Below, piece by piece: positions 28,706 through 36,651 of a DNA stretch of 64,000 nt. The translations under genes and the position numbers were made by a program. How positions within the stretch are numbered: position 1 is the first letter of the stretch; each line of letters opens with the position of its first letter. This DNA is from Paenibacillus radicis (ex Xue et al. 2023) (GTDB lineage Bacteria > Bacillota > Bacilli > Paenibacillales > NBRC-103111): the NCBI RefSeq assembly GCF_024722015.1, contig NZ_JANQBD010000016.1:62001-126000 (forward strand), read 5' to 3'. Below the pieces are notes generated by a model. It saw nothing but the letters and a program-made list of their open reading frames with translations. It did no database searches and was not told where the DNA came from.

Positions 28706-29641
28706 TTGATCAAGTCGGAAAAAACAATTTATTTAATTCTAGCTCTGGTCGTAATCTCTTGGGGTTTAAATATTGTAATGGTCAAGTATCTTACAGCATC
28801 CATCTCACCTATGATGGTCGCCGCTATAAGGATGCCCTTGGCGGGTCTTGCACTGCTTCCATTTGTATGGAAAAAGTACGGCTTCTATAAGCCGAATGCC
28901 AAGGAATGGCTAATGCTGTCTTTGATAGGCGTCACATCGATTTTCTTTCATCAGCTTTTTTTGGCATATGGAGTTACTACGACTACAGCAACTAATGCTT
29001 CCCTCATACTTGGATTAAATCCGCTTACTACAGCGCTGTTGGCATCTATTTTTGTCGGTGAAAAGTTCAATTATAAATTAGGTTTAGGTATATTGTTTGG
29101 TTTTTCGGGTGTGATATTGGTGGTTACATCCAAGTCTGCAGACAGCTCGCTTGCTGTTTCCGGCTGGGGAGATATGATCATGTTTCTTTCGATGCTGGCC
29201 TACGTGATAGGGGGTCTGCTTATTAAGAAAATTTCCTCCTCTACGATTCCAACCCTTGTAGTCACTGCTTATTCTACTATCATTGGGGGAATTATGCTGA
29301 ATCTGGGCACTGTTGCAGTTATGGGACCTGCTTCGTATGCAGATGTGCAGTTTACGACGGCAGCATGGCTAGTTATGCTTCTGTCAGCCTGGGGGGCTTC
29401 CTCACTCGGTACATTAGGCTGGAATCATGGTATCAAGCGACTAGGAGCTAACCGCACCGCGATGTTTATTAATGCTATGCCTTTTGCAAGTATGGTTGGA
29501 GGAGTTATTTTTCTGAATGAGCGAATCGGCTGGATTCATGTGGCAGCTTTTACGCTTACGACAGTTGGTATTGTGATTGGAACGTTGAAGCCGAGAGGTC
29601 GGGAGCTTCCTGTTAAGGCGGCTGAGTCCGCTCATTCGTAA
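28706..29641 (+). CDS. EamA/DMT superfamily transporter
   Basis: A 311-residue membrane protein with ten predicted TM segments in two EamA repeats. The first repeat begins YLILALVVISWGLNIVMVKY and contains NASLILGLNPLTTALLASIF; the second includes NAMPFASMVGGVIFLNERIG. It belongs to the drug/metabolite exporter group, usually effluxing amino acids or other small metabolites. The start is TTG 28706, with GGGAG at 28692-28696. It is monocistronic in appearance, and the substrate is not deducible. Confidence 0.88.
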   Translation: MIKSEKTIYLILALVVISWGLNIVMVKYLTASISPMMVAAIRMPLAGLALLPFVWKKYGFYKPNAKEWLMLSLIGVTSIFFHQLFLAYGVTTTTATNASLILGLNPLTTALLASIFVGEKFNYKLGLGILFGFSGVILVVTSKSADSSLAVSGWGDMIMFLSMLAYVIGGLLIKKISSSTIPTLVVTAYSTIIGGIMLNLGTVAVMGPASYADVQFTTAAWLVMLLSAWGASSLGTLGWNHGIKRLGANRTAMFINAMPFASMVGGVIFLNERIGWIHVAAFTLTTVGIVIGTLKPRGRELPVKAAESAHS

Positions 29642-29714
29642 TATACGACATTATTTTATCCATTAATAAAAATACCTTCATTTTCTGCATCCCTATTATG
29701 TGGTACACTGAAAA

Positions 29715-29783
29715 GGATTTGGGGCTAATGACCCATTCTTGTTTAGAATCCACAGCAACGAAGCTGGTTTTGTTTAATCAAAA
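29715..29783 (+). promoter_or_regulatory. Structured leader upstream of the HD-GYP gene
   Basis: Three adjacent hairpins can form: GGATT/AATCC (29715-29751, with inner GGG/CCC), CAGC/GCTG (29753-29766) and TTTTG/CAAAA (29768-29783). The gene starts 40 bases later. No known c-di-GMP riboswitch motif was recognised. Confidence 0.35.
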
Positions 29784-29824
29784 CGATAGAAGGCACGTTC
29801 ATAAATAGGGAGGGCGTTGTATTC

Positions 29825-31291
29825 ATGAAAATTAGAGATGTAATAGGCCCAGCAGCAGCAATTGTAGCACCTTATCTTTTATTTGAATATTTGAAAGCGC
29901 ATCCTAATCTTGATATTCTGCTATCGCTGCCTAGAGGGCATTTTTACATTGTCAGCTTGGTTGCCATTCTGTCTACTATAATTGCTATTGCTGTAGGGAT
30001 ATCGGGAAACCGTGTGCGAAACATCAAAGTATGCTTTTTATCGCTGGCATTCATTTCGTTGGCTGAAGTATTCTCCGTTCACGGGTTATCCACTCCAAAC
30101 TTTCTAATACATGCATCCCATTTGCCGGGTGTTGCCTCACAGGTAAGCCTTTTGCTTGCCACCTTCTGGTTATGGATGTCTTCTTTATCATCCGATTCGT
30201 TGTTAATTTTGTGGTTATCGCGCTGGAAAGGCAATTTAATACCGGTTTGGACTGTTGTTCTTGGTCTTATTGGTATCACTGGACTGCTGTTCCCTCATAT
30301 GCTCGATTTAATTCCTCTGGATCGTAATCCCTTGAGATGGGTAGCTACCGGAGTTATTGTTGTGCTCAATTCGATGACAATGTACCGGTATTTTCAATCG
30401 TATCGATTCTCTCGCTTCCCACTTCAAACCGCTATTATTTATAGCTGCGGATGGCTTATTGTTGCTCAGTTCATTATTGTCTTGGGTGAAACCTGGCGGC
30501 TCAGCTGGTGGCTTTACCACCTGCTCTTACTGGCATCTATGATCGTAATGCTGGCTGGGTTATGGAAGCAATATGGGGTGAGCCGGTCTTTAACCATGTC
30601 TGTCCGAGCCCTATTCACCAATGATCCGTTGGAGCGGATTACCAGCTGCCTGTCCCCAAGTGTGAGAGCCTTGGTCTTGGCAACTGAGGTGAAGGACACC
30701 TATACCGCGGGTCATAACCTGAGAGTCACTCTGTATGCCTTAAGGCTGGGGGAAGAAATGCAGCTGTCACCCGAACAGCTTCGCGCACTATCACAAGGCA
30801 CCATTGTACATGATGTAGGCAAAATCAATATCCCGGACGCGATTCTTAATAAACCGGGACGGCTTACGCCGGATGAACGGGCGATTATTGAGCAGCACCC
30901 GCGCAAGGGCTACGAAATGTGCAGGACGCTCGGATTTATGAAAGAAGAGCTTGAGATTATTCGTTCACATCACGAAAAATGGGACGGCACGGGCTATCCT
31001 GATCGTCTTAAGGGGGAGCAAATCCCCTTGTTGGCAAGAATCGTGGCCGTATCGGACGTATACGATGCCCTCACTTCTACCCGTTCGTATCGTAAGGCTT
31101 GGACGCATACGGAAGCCATCGACTTTCTTAACGAGCATAGCAATACTCATTTTGATTCAGCCTGCGTAGATGCTTGGAAGCGGATATGCGATCGTGATCC
31201 ACAAGTGTACCGTTATCCGCTGCATATGATTAGCGATAACAAAAGCAATTATTTGCGCCCGGCTGCTTCTGAAGATGCCAATGTATCCTAG
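29825..31291 (+). CDS. HD-GYP domain protein with N-terminal multi-TM region
   Basis: A 488-residue protein. Residues 1-255 form about eight TM segments of no recognised sensor family. Residues 275-450 are an HD-GYP domain with VHDVGKINIPDAILNKPG (HD about 329-330), RSHHEKWDGTGYPDRLKGE (GYP about 388-390) and DVYDALTSTRSYR. HD-GYP proteins hydrolyse cyclic di-GMP to GMP (or related cyclic dinucleotides), lowering the second messenger that favours sessile life. ATG 29825 has AGGGAGG upstream. The 180-base leader has several hairpins. A terminator follows. With the EAL protein at 50.6 kb this is the second likely c-di-GMP hydrolase in the window. Confidence 0.88.
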   Translation: MKIRDVIGPAAAIVAPYLLFEYLKAHPNLDILLSLPRGHFYIVSLVAILSTIIAIAVGISGNRVRNIKVCFLSLAFISLAEVFSVHGLSTPNFLIHASHLPGVASQVSLLLATFWLWMSSLSSDSLLILWLSRWKGNLIPVWTVVLGLIGITGLLFPHMLDLIPLDRNPLRWVATGVIVVLNSMTMYRYFQSYRFSRFPLQTAIIYSCGWLIVAQFIIVLGETWRLSWWLYHLLLLASMIVMLAGLWKQYGVSRSLTMSVRALFTNDPLERITSCLSPSVRALVLATEVKDTYTAGHNLRVTLYALRLGEEMQLSPEQLRALSQGTIVHDVGKINIPDAILNKPGRLTPDERAIIEQHPRKGYEMCRTLGFMKEELEIIRSHHEKWDGTGYPDRLKGEQIPLLARIVAVSDVYDALTSTRSYRKAWTHTEAIDFLNEHSNTHFDSACVDAWKRICDRDPQVYRYPLHMISDNKSNYLRPAASEDANVS

Positions 31292-31357
31292 TGAGAGCTT
31301 AGTAGGGACTATTGAAATCGTACATAGTTGGTGTGGGTATTTAATTCATTTTACAAG

Positions 31358-31389
31358 GACTGTCGGAATTCTGCGACAGTCTTTTTTTT
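31358..31389 (+). terminator. Intrinsic terminator of the HD-GYP gene
   Basis: GACTGTCG (31358-31365) pairs perfectly with CGACAGTC (31374-31381), followed by eight T residues. Confidence 0.9.
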
Positions 31390-31445
31390 GGCAGAGAATT
31401 TATATGTCATTTTCATCCAGCATATGGACATGAATGCCGTTGACG

Positions 31446-31842
31446 AACGGAACGTCAATGCTCTATTGATTGAAAACCCATCCCATTTCATGAAGTTGCG
31501 GAACTACGATTCGTTATTCCGACTTTCATAGACGGAAATGCGATATTTTAAATAAATAAGTGATCCTAGTTCCGTTTCACTCGATTAATAACGCTAAAAC
31601 AAGGAAATAGCGCACCTCACTTCCTTAAGTGAATGATTGGCAGCGCTAAAGGGGATGAGGACATGGGTGTGGGATGGAGGTGTGATAGCGTCCACCCTGG
31701 TCGTCACCTCTGGTGACTGCTCGGGTATGCAACCTACCGTTGAAGTTCGGGTTCCTACCGCTATAAAACATAAATTCAAAGGAACACGACTTCAACAGCG
31801 GCCGGAAATCCCACATCCATCCCTCCTAAACGCACAAACGTA
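31446..31842. repeat. Dispersed intergenic repeat, copy 2 (long form with inserted hairpin segment)
   Basis: The left 180 bp match copy 1 at 13280-13460 at most positions, including ACGGAACGT, CGGAACTACGAT, TAGTTCCGTTTCA and the AATAGCGCACCTCAC block. The right end (31803-31842) matches the end of copy 1. Between them, about 31626-31802, is a segment absent from copy 1. It contains GTCACC-TCT-GGTGAC and a long inverted repeat, GTTGAAGTTCGGGTTCCT (from about 31739) with AGGAACACGACTTCAAC (to about 31799). Outer arms GGGATGGAGGTG and CACATCCATCCC pair almost completely. Confidence 0.75.
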
Positions 31843-31859
31843 AAGGTACACCAAGGACG

Positions 31860-31885
31860 CCGCAAGGCGCTTTTTTTGTTATCTA
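31860..31885 (+). terminator. Hairpin with T-run downstream of repeat copy 2
   Basis: CGCC-GCAA-GGCG followed by a run of seven T residues (about 31859-31878) looks like an intrinsic terminator in the plus direction, although no plus-strand gene precedes it directly. Confidence 0.5.
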
Positions 31886-31898
31886 TGATTTTGGCAAC

Positions 31899-32114
31899 TC
31901 AAGACATTCGTTGATGCATCGGTTTACCTAACATCATCTGATTAAGCAGCTGAGGTTGTATCGCTCTTTTGGGGCAATGTTGCTTTATGTAAGTACCCAA
32001 AAGTTGCTTCGGCCCGCTGGGAATATATGCATCAATTAGGTAAATTATCGCCATACTAATCAAAAGTAGTAGACCAGCAAAGAAGACAAAATAAGGACCT
32101 TTAACAGCTTTAAT
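31899..32114 (-). CDS. Small membrane protein with apparent ATT start
   Basis: An ORF of 71 codons. The product begins (M)KAVKGPYFVFFAG, continues with one TM helix (FVFFAGLLLLISMAIIYLI, about residues 9-27) and has a basic hydrophilic tail with PSGPKQLLGTYIKQHCPKR. The organisation of a short Lys-rich N-terminus, one TM helix and a soluble tail looks coding. No ATG, GTG or TTG lies upstream in frame: an in-frame TGA is at 32118-32120, and AGGAAGTGA is placed correctly for initiation at ATT 32112-32114. Alternatives are a start at an internal TTG or ATG within the helix, or a decayed gene. It is divergent from the membrane-protein gene at 32157. No family recognised. Confidence 0.5.
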   Translation of the reverse strand: MKAVKGPYFVFFAGLLLLISMAIIYLIDAYIPSGPKQLLGTYIKQHCPKRAIQPQLLNQMMLGKPMHQRMS

Positions 32115-32156
32115 TATTCACTTCCTAATCGGCAGCTGTATAGGTGGAAGGAGCCG

Positions 32157-32942
32157 TTGATTCTGAACAGACGTAAACGAGAGTCTTCTGTACCACGCAG
32201 ACCTCTATCCCATCTTAGCCAATATGGTGTGACGCATCTTTACCGTAAAAATCCTTTAATGGTCGCATGGTGGTCAGCCGCATTTCCTGGTTTTGGGCAC
32301 TTTCTACTTAACCAATATGCACGTGCTTGCTTATTAACACTGTGGGAACTGTTTATCAATTCGTTTGCCCATATTAATGAGGCTATGCTGTATTCATTTT
32401 GCGGTGATTTTAAAATGGCAAAGGCTATTATTAATCCCCAATGGGTATTCGCTTATATGCTAATTTACTTATTTTCAATTTGGGACAGCTACCGTTCAAC
32501 GGTAGAAGCGAATAAGCTTTGTGAATTAGCTGAAATGGAGAATGCACGAATCGATGGATTTATCATACGGCCTTTGGGTATTCAATATTTGGAGAAGAAA
32601 AGTCCGCTATCCGCAGCGTTCAGTTCTTTTTTTTTCCCCGGGCTTGGTCAGCTCTATAATCACCGGTTTGGGCTGGCTTTTTATGCTATGTTCTCATACT
32701 GCATATATATAGGGCTGTCTCATGCGCATGAGGCGGTGATTATGATGATGCATGGCCGAATCCGTGAATCAACAGCTATTTTACATCCTCACTGGCTGCT
32801 TTTCATGCCTTCAATACTCGGAGGTTCTATCTACCATGCTTATATAAGTGCGGTCGAACACAATCGTTTGTTTCGCATCGAGCAGAGACAATTTCTTGCG
32901 GAACGTTATGGATTTACCGATAGCAGTACAATTTTTCATTAA
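32157..32942 (+). CDS. Integral membrane protein with internal duplication
   Basis: A 261-residue protein made of two similar halves. In half 1 the order is WWSAAFPGFGHFLLNQYARA, HINEA, AKAIINPQW, STVEANKL; in half 2 it is FSSFFFPGLGQLYNHRFGLA, HAHEA, STAILHPHW, SAVEHNRL. Each half carries an amphipathic PGxGxxxN segment followed by two TM helices, reminiscent of TM2-like domains (PGxGxxYxGR), although the N-terminal motif is modified. The function is unknown. The start is TTG 32157, with GGTGGAAGGAG upstream; a CTG at 32163 is an alternative. It precedes the next membrane gene by 14 bases, suggesting an operon. Confidence 0.75.
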   Translation: MILNRRKRESSVPRRPLSHLSQYGVTHLYRKNPLMVAWWSAAFPGFGHFLLNQYARACLLTLWELFINSFAHINEAMLYSFCGDFKMAKAIINPQWVFAYMLIYLFSIWDSYRSTVEANKLCELAEMENARIDGFIIRPLGIQYLEKKSPLSAAFSSFFFPGLGQLYNHRFGLAFYAMFSYCIYIGLSHAHEAVIMMMHGRIRESTAILHPHWLLFMPSILGGSIYHAYISAVEHNRLFRIEQRQFLAERYGFTDSSTIFH

Positions 32943-32956
32943 GGCAGGAAGATTAT

Positions 32957-33445
32957 ATGTTAATCGTAAGCACCTTCGAGCATTCCGTTGAATTGGAGCA
33001 GGCCCTGGCTGTTCTTGAGAAGAATGGTATCGATAGCAGTCATATTTTGGCTGTTCCTATGGATGCTTTTCCGAACAAATCATTTGCTTTTGCCTCTGAG
33101 GCATCCGAACAAGCTCATAAAGCATTTGAAGTTGGAATGGCTTGCGCTACAGCATGTGGTGTTTTGGGGTCGACCTATGGATTCATTTTGGAATGGGGGC
33201 CGCTTATCTGGGGACTTATGGCTGCAGTAGGTGGATTTGGAGCGGGCTTCGGCATCTATCGTTTATATATTGTACCAAGGAGTCAAGCAAAGCGCTTAAA
33301 GGCAAGCAAACTTCCCGAAGTAACCGTAATTATCCGATGCACCACTGCCAAACATTTGGAGGTGTGCAAGGTACTCTGGCAGTACAAGGCACTTACCGTC
33401 GGATCCATCGCCGACCAATCCGCTCAGCCGGAACCTATACAATAA
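32957..33445 (+). CDS. Small membrane protein, general-stress-17M-like organisation
   Basis: A 162-residue protein. The N-terminal STFEHSVELEQALAVLEKNG is a ferredoxin-like helix of the kind found in heat-shock/general-stress membrane proteins (DUF1269-like or GSP17M-like). A hydrophobic Gly-rich hairpin follows (ACGVLGSTYGFILEWGPLIWGLMAAVGGFGAGFGIY, about residues 65-100), and the C-terminal PEVTVIIRCTTAKHLEVCKVLWQY repeats an alpha-beta unit. It lies directly behind the duplicated membrane protein gene. The precise function is unknown. Confidence 0.6.
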   Translation: MLIVSTFEHSVELEQALAVLEKNGIDSSHILAVPMDAFPNKSFAFASEASEQAHKAFEVGMACATACGVLGSTYGFILEWGPLIWGLMAAVGGFGAGFGIYRLYIVPRSQAKRLKASKLPEVTVIIRCTTAKHLEVCKVLWQYKALTVGSIADQSAQPEPIQ

Positions 33446-33581
33446 CCAGTAAAACGCTGCTACTATATGTTTTTTAACTGGCAATTTTATTTTCAATCGA
33501 GGTATAGTAGTGGAGAAGCTTGTTCTGTTATTCACGTAATCATTTATTTTATTATTTTAAAAGAGAGCGGTGAAATATTGT

Positions 33582-34691
33582 ATGAGTTCCAGCGGCCGTC
33601 CATTAAGTGGAGAACCCTTTAAATTGCTCAAAAATAGGGTGTGGAGAACCTACTCTGGAGGTAAATTTCTGGAAGAATGGCAAGGTTCACTCCAAGCAGA
33701 GGACACGAGCTTTCCGGAGGAGTGGGTGGCATCCACTGTAGTAGCCAAGAATGTGGGCAGGGAGCACATTAAGGAGGGTTTGAGCCTAGTAAGCTTGGAT
33801 AATGGGGAGACCATGCCGCTGCTTGATTTAATTTTATCTGATCCCCAAGGCTTTCTGGGTAAATCACATGTTGCTAAATACGGCGCGCAAACCGCATTGC
33901 TGGTCAAAGTGCTGGACGCATCTGAGAGACTGACGATACAGGTACACCCGGATAGAGCATTTGCAATGGAGCAGTTTGAATCTCAGTTTGGCAAAACAGA
34001 AGCATGGTATGTGATGGGTGGAAGAGCTATCGACGGTGAGGAGCCTTATGTTTTATTCGGATTTAAGCCTGGAGTGACGAAAGAAAGCTGGCGGGAGCTT
34101 TTTGAACGACAGGATATTGACGGTATGATCGACGCGCTCCATCGTATCCCTGTTCAGGAAGGCGATGTGTTTCTGGTTGAGGGCGGCATTCCTCATGCTA
34201 TTGGAAGCGGCTGCTTTCTAATCGAGATCCAGGAGCCTACGGACCTTACTCTGCGTGTAGAAAGAACTACCCCCAAGGGCAATAGTGTTCCAGACTTGGC
34301 TTGTCATCAAGGTATTGGAATCGAACGCATGCTCGATTGCTTCCACTATGAATCGCACTCCTACGAGAACGCCAGAAGCAAATGGAAGAAGTCACCTGCA
34401 TTACTGAGAGAGAGCGAAGACGGCAAGGAGCTGGTTCTGATCGGAAAAGAAAGCACAGACCGCTTCCGCATGCATACAATCGAAGTCACTGGCTGTTTTT
34501 CAACTGAAGGCAGCGGCGTATTTGGAATCGCTATTGTCATTTCCGGGTCAGGCTCCGTAAGTTGGGCTGATGGAGAGATGTCTATTAACCAGTCTGACGA
34601 AATTTTTATGCCGGCAGGTTTGAATGCGTTGTCATGGAACAGCGATGGCGCTGACAAGCTGAAAGTTGTGTTATGTTATCCTCCCGAGTGA
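33582..34691 (+). CDS. manA: Mannose-6-phosphate isomerase, class I
   Basis: A 369-residue zinc-dependent cupin enzyme that interconverts mannose-6-phosphate and fructose-6-phosphate. Recognised features are RVWRTYSGG (N-terminal block), the metal-ligand motif IQVHPD (about residues 115-120), KTEAWYVM, GDVFLVEGGIPHAIG with the second His, and LTLRVERTTPKGN-like substrate block. A C-terminal cupin domain is also present. I chose ATG 33582 since GGTGA is at 33569-33573; GTG 33570 is possible. It seems to be monocistronic. It could feed mannose from a glycan into glycolysis or supply mannose for cell-surface glycans. Confidence 0.9.
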   Translation: MSSSGRPLSGEPFKLLKNRVWRTYSGGKFLEEWQGSLQAEDTSFPEEWVASTVVAKNVGREHIKEGLSLVSLDNGETMPLLDLILSDPQGFLGKSHVAKYGAQTALLVKVLDASERLTIQVHPDRAFAMEQFESQFGKTEAWYVMGGRAIDGEEPYVLFGFKPGVTKESWRELFERQDIDGMIDALHRIPVQEGDVFLVEGGIPHAIGSGCFLIEIQEPTDLTLRVERTTPKGNSVPDLACHQGIGIERMLDCFHYESHSYENARSKWKKSPALLRESEDGKELVLIGKESTDRFRMHTIEVTGCFSTEGSGVFGIAIVISGSGSVSWADGEMSINQSDEIFMPAGLNALSWNSDGADKLKVVLCYPPE

Positions 34692-34711
34692 AACGAAGGG
34701 GGAATGCATCT

Positions 34712-34827
34712 ATAAGAAAAGCTTCTGATCGAAGCCCATTCGATGAAGATACATTCGTGTATTAGCGGTGGCTTTTCTTGCAATATCAGACTTCTTCAGC
34801 TCCGCTGAAAACTTATAGTCTGATATT
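34712..34827. repeat. Nested inverted repeats downstream of manA
   Basis: AAGAAAAGC (about 34712) pairs with GCTTTTCTT (about 34771-34779), possibly the manA terminator. It is followed by a perfect 11-bp inverted repeat AATATCAGACT (34782-34792)/AGTCTGATATT (34817-34827), which itself encloses TTCAGC-TCC-GCTGAA. This is an unusually dense palindromic stretch. Confidence 0.6.
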
Positions 34828-34830
34828 ATA

Positions 34831-34878
34831 AAAAAACAGAAGCCTCCAACCCACTAGGCAGTGGTGTTGGAGGCTTCT
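34831..34878 (-). terminator. Strong terminator of the minus-strand SLH gene
   Basis: AGAAGCCTCCAAC (34838-34850) pairs perfectly with GTTGGAGGCTTCT (34866-34878), extended by CCACT/AGTGG in the loop. On the minus strand it is followed by a T-run (34830-34836). Confidence 0.88.
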
Positions 34879-34925
34879 ATGTTTGTTGAATAGGTGTCGG
34901 AGTAACCCTGTCAAATACGGGAAGG

Positions 34926-36293
34926 TTATTTATTCGCTGTGGGATTCTCCTTGCTCAGCCTGACGGAAAGAATGACGTTGCCGCCCTTCTTCAAAGGATT
35001 CGTATCGCGCAGCACCGTCCGTAATCCTACTTCTCTTACACCGTTTACGGAAACGGTCATTGGAAACGATTCCTGCTTCACTAAGGTGCTCTTACCGTCT
35101 GAAATTACATACATATCTACGAATTCCGTTTTATCCTGACTAACCAGATCAATAGTTAAGTAACTATACCCTGATGGGAAAACGGCGGTTTCAATTTCGC
35201 CTGCTTTTCGAATGTTTTTCGTAATGGTACCCGACTCGCCATTATTGCCCTGCGTTTTAAAGAAGTCGCGAACATTGGTAGCAGTTTGGCTGGAAGGGCC
35301 GCTGCCTTTAGGATCGTTCCAAGGATCGGAAACCCCTGAGTTCGAGCCGGTACCGCTGCCGGTGCCTCCCCCTGCTGCCCCTCCGATTCCAGTACCCGTC
35401 TGCTTTAAATCAATTGTAGAGTAATCGACAAGCCAATAACTCTTTTTAAGATAATTATAAATCCGGTTCAGTATTGTAACGGCTTCAGCTCGTGTAACTT
35501 TGTCTAATGGGCGGAAATACCATTCATTATTCGCAGTCATGATACCGGAGGACTGAAGGCTTGCCAGAACACTGGCCTGCGCATTGGAGAACCCGTCCGA
35601 ACCAAATTGGCAATCGCCAGCTCCAGTACCCATAAACAACGAAGGGAACACGCCGTTACTTGTAGAAATTTGGGTATTGGCGGAGTCTAAGCGTCCATCT
35701 GCTTGCACGGCTTTATCGTATTCATCTTGATTTTTAAATATTTTAGAGGGAACATCTTTGAATTTGGATACGATGGAACAAACATCATTCGGTGTTATCC
35801 GGCGGTCAATCATCCGGGTGTCAAAAAACGAATACAGCATATTAGCCAACTGGAGGCGGTTTAATTGTGTATCGGGTCGGAAAGTAAGCTGGCCATACTG
35901 GCTCAGTCCGTATATGCCCCATTGAAAGGAGTTGTCATAAATATCTGAGATTTGCTTGTATGCCCAATGCTCAGGGGGGACATCGGAGAACTGTTCGATT
36001 TTATTTGTGCCGGAAGCATATAGATTAGGTCTGTACGTATCGAATAGACGATACACCATCACTGTCCATTCCGCTTTAGTAACGGTTTCATTCGGCAGGA
36101 AGGTTCCGTCCGGATAGCCTGTCAAAATTTGGTTTTCGGCCATTAAGCTGATCGAACTTAGAGCCCAACTGTTTTGCTGAGGGTTAACATCGCTGAAAGT
36201 AACGGCAGCAGTGGCTGAGGGTCCGGGAAGAATCAGCGCTGCTGTAAGTAATAATGTACACCATTTGCTTATTTTGCCTTGAATTTTTCTCAT
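34926..36293 (-). CDS. S-layer homology domain surface protein
   Basis: A 455-residue exported protein. A signal peptide (residues 1-31, ending PSATAA) is followed by SLH repeats: FSDVNPQQNSWALSSISLMAENQILTGYPDGTFLPNETVTKAEW, FSDVPPEHWAYKQISDIYDN with the RPDTQLNRLQLANML end, and a third that includes LQSSGIMTANNEWYFRPLDKVTRAEAVTILNRIY. A Gly-rich linker precedes a C-terminal beta domain (about 345-455). SLH domains bind pyruvylated secondary cell-wall polymer and anchor the protein. ATG 36293 is preferred over TTG 36299 since GGAGGG lies 8 bases upstream. It is divergent from the larger SLH gene. Confidence 0.88.
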   Translation of the reverse strand: MRKIQGKISKWCTLLLTAALILPGPSATAAVTFSDVNPQQNSWALSSISLMAENQILTGYPDGTFLPNETVTKAEWTVMVYRLFDTYRPNLYASGTNKIEQFSDVPPEHWAYKQISDIYDNSFQWGIYGLSQYGQLTFRPDTQLNRLQLANMLYSFFDTRMIDRRITPNDVCSIVSKFKDVPSKIFKNQDEYDKAVQADGRLDSANTQISTSNGVFPSLFMGTGAGDCQFGSDGFSNAQASVLASLQSSGIMTANNEWYFRPLDKVTRAEAVTILNRIYNYLKKSYWLVDYSTIDLKQTGTGIGGAAGGGTGSGTGSNSGVSDPWNDPKGSGPSSQTATNVRDFFKTQGNNGESGTITKNIRKAGEIETAVFPSGYSYLTIDLVSQDKTEFVDMYVISDGKSTLVKQESFPMTVSVNGVREVGLRTVLRDTNPLKKGGNVILSVRLSKENPTANK

Positions 36294-36501
36294 CTTCAAT
36301 ACCCTCCAATCTCTATCTTTATATCGGCTAATACAGATCGATTGTTAACATTTGGAACGAAATTTGATGAAAACTCGTAATATACAAAAGACAAGTACAA
36401 TGTAATAATAGGATTTTAATGGGTTAATATTCTTTGTATTTTGTCAAAATGCAACAAATATCGGGCTGATTTGATTATTTTCCAAGTAGAGTTAAAATTT
36501 T

Positions 36502-36530
36502 TTGTCAGTAAAACCGATATAAGCTTTATA
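36502..36530 (+). promoter_or_regulatory. Putative promoter of the large SLH gene with long leader
   Basis: TTGTCA (36502-36507) and TTTATA (36525-36530) are 17 bases apart, giving a leader of about 115 bases before the start. S-layer genes often have long stable leaders. Confidence 0.5.
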
Positions 36531-36651
36531 GCAAATCGTAGACACTATCATTTCCGGGGAACGCATGAATAGGACGGTGATTTTATTGTAAGGAATGGTT
36601 TTGTACAAGGTTTGATTGGTTTGAAATTTATCGAATTAAGGAGAGATACAA

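Noticed and set aside
29642-29824. c-di-GMP riboswitch (GEMM) upstream of the HD-GYP gene
   Set aside because: The hairpins do not fit the GEMM consensus; the sequence motifs of the two GNRA-type stems are missing.
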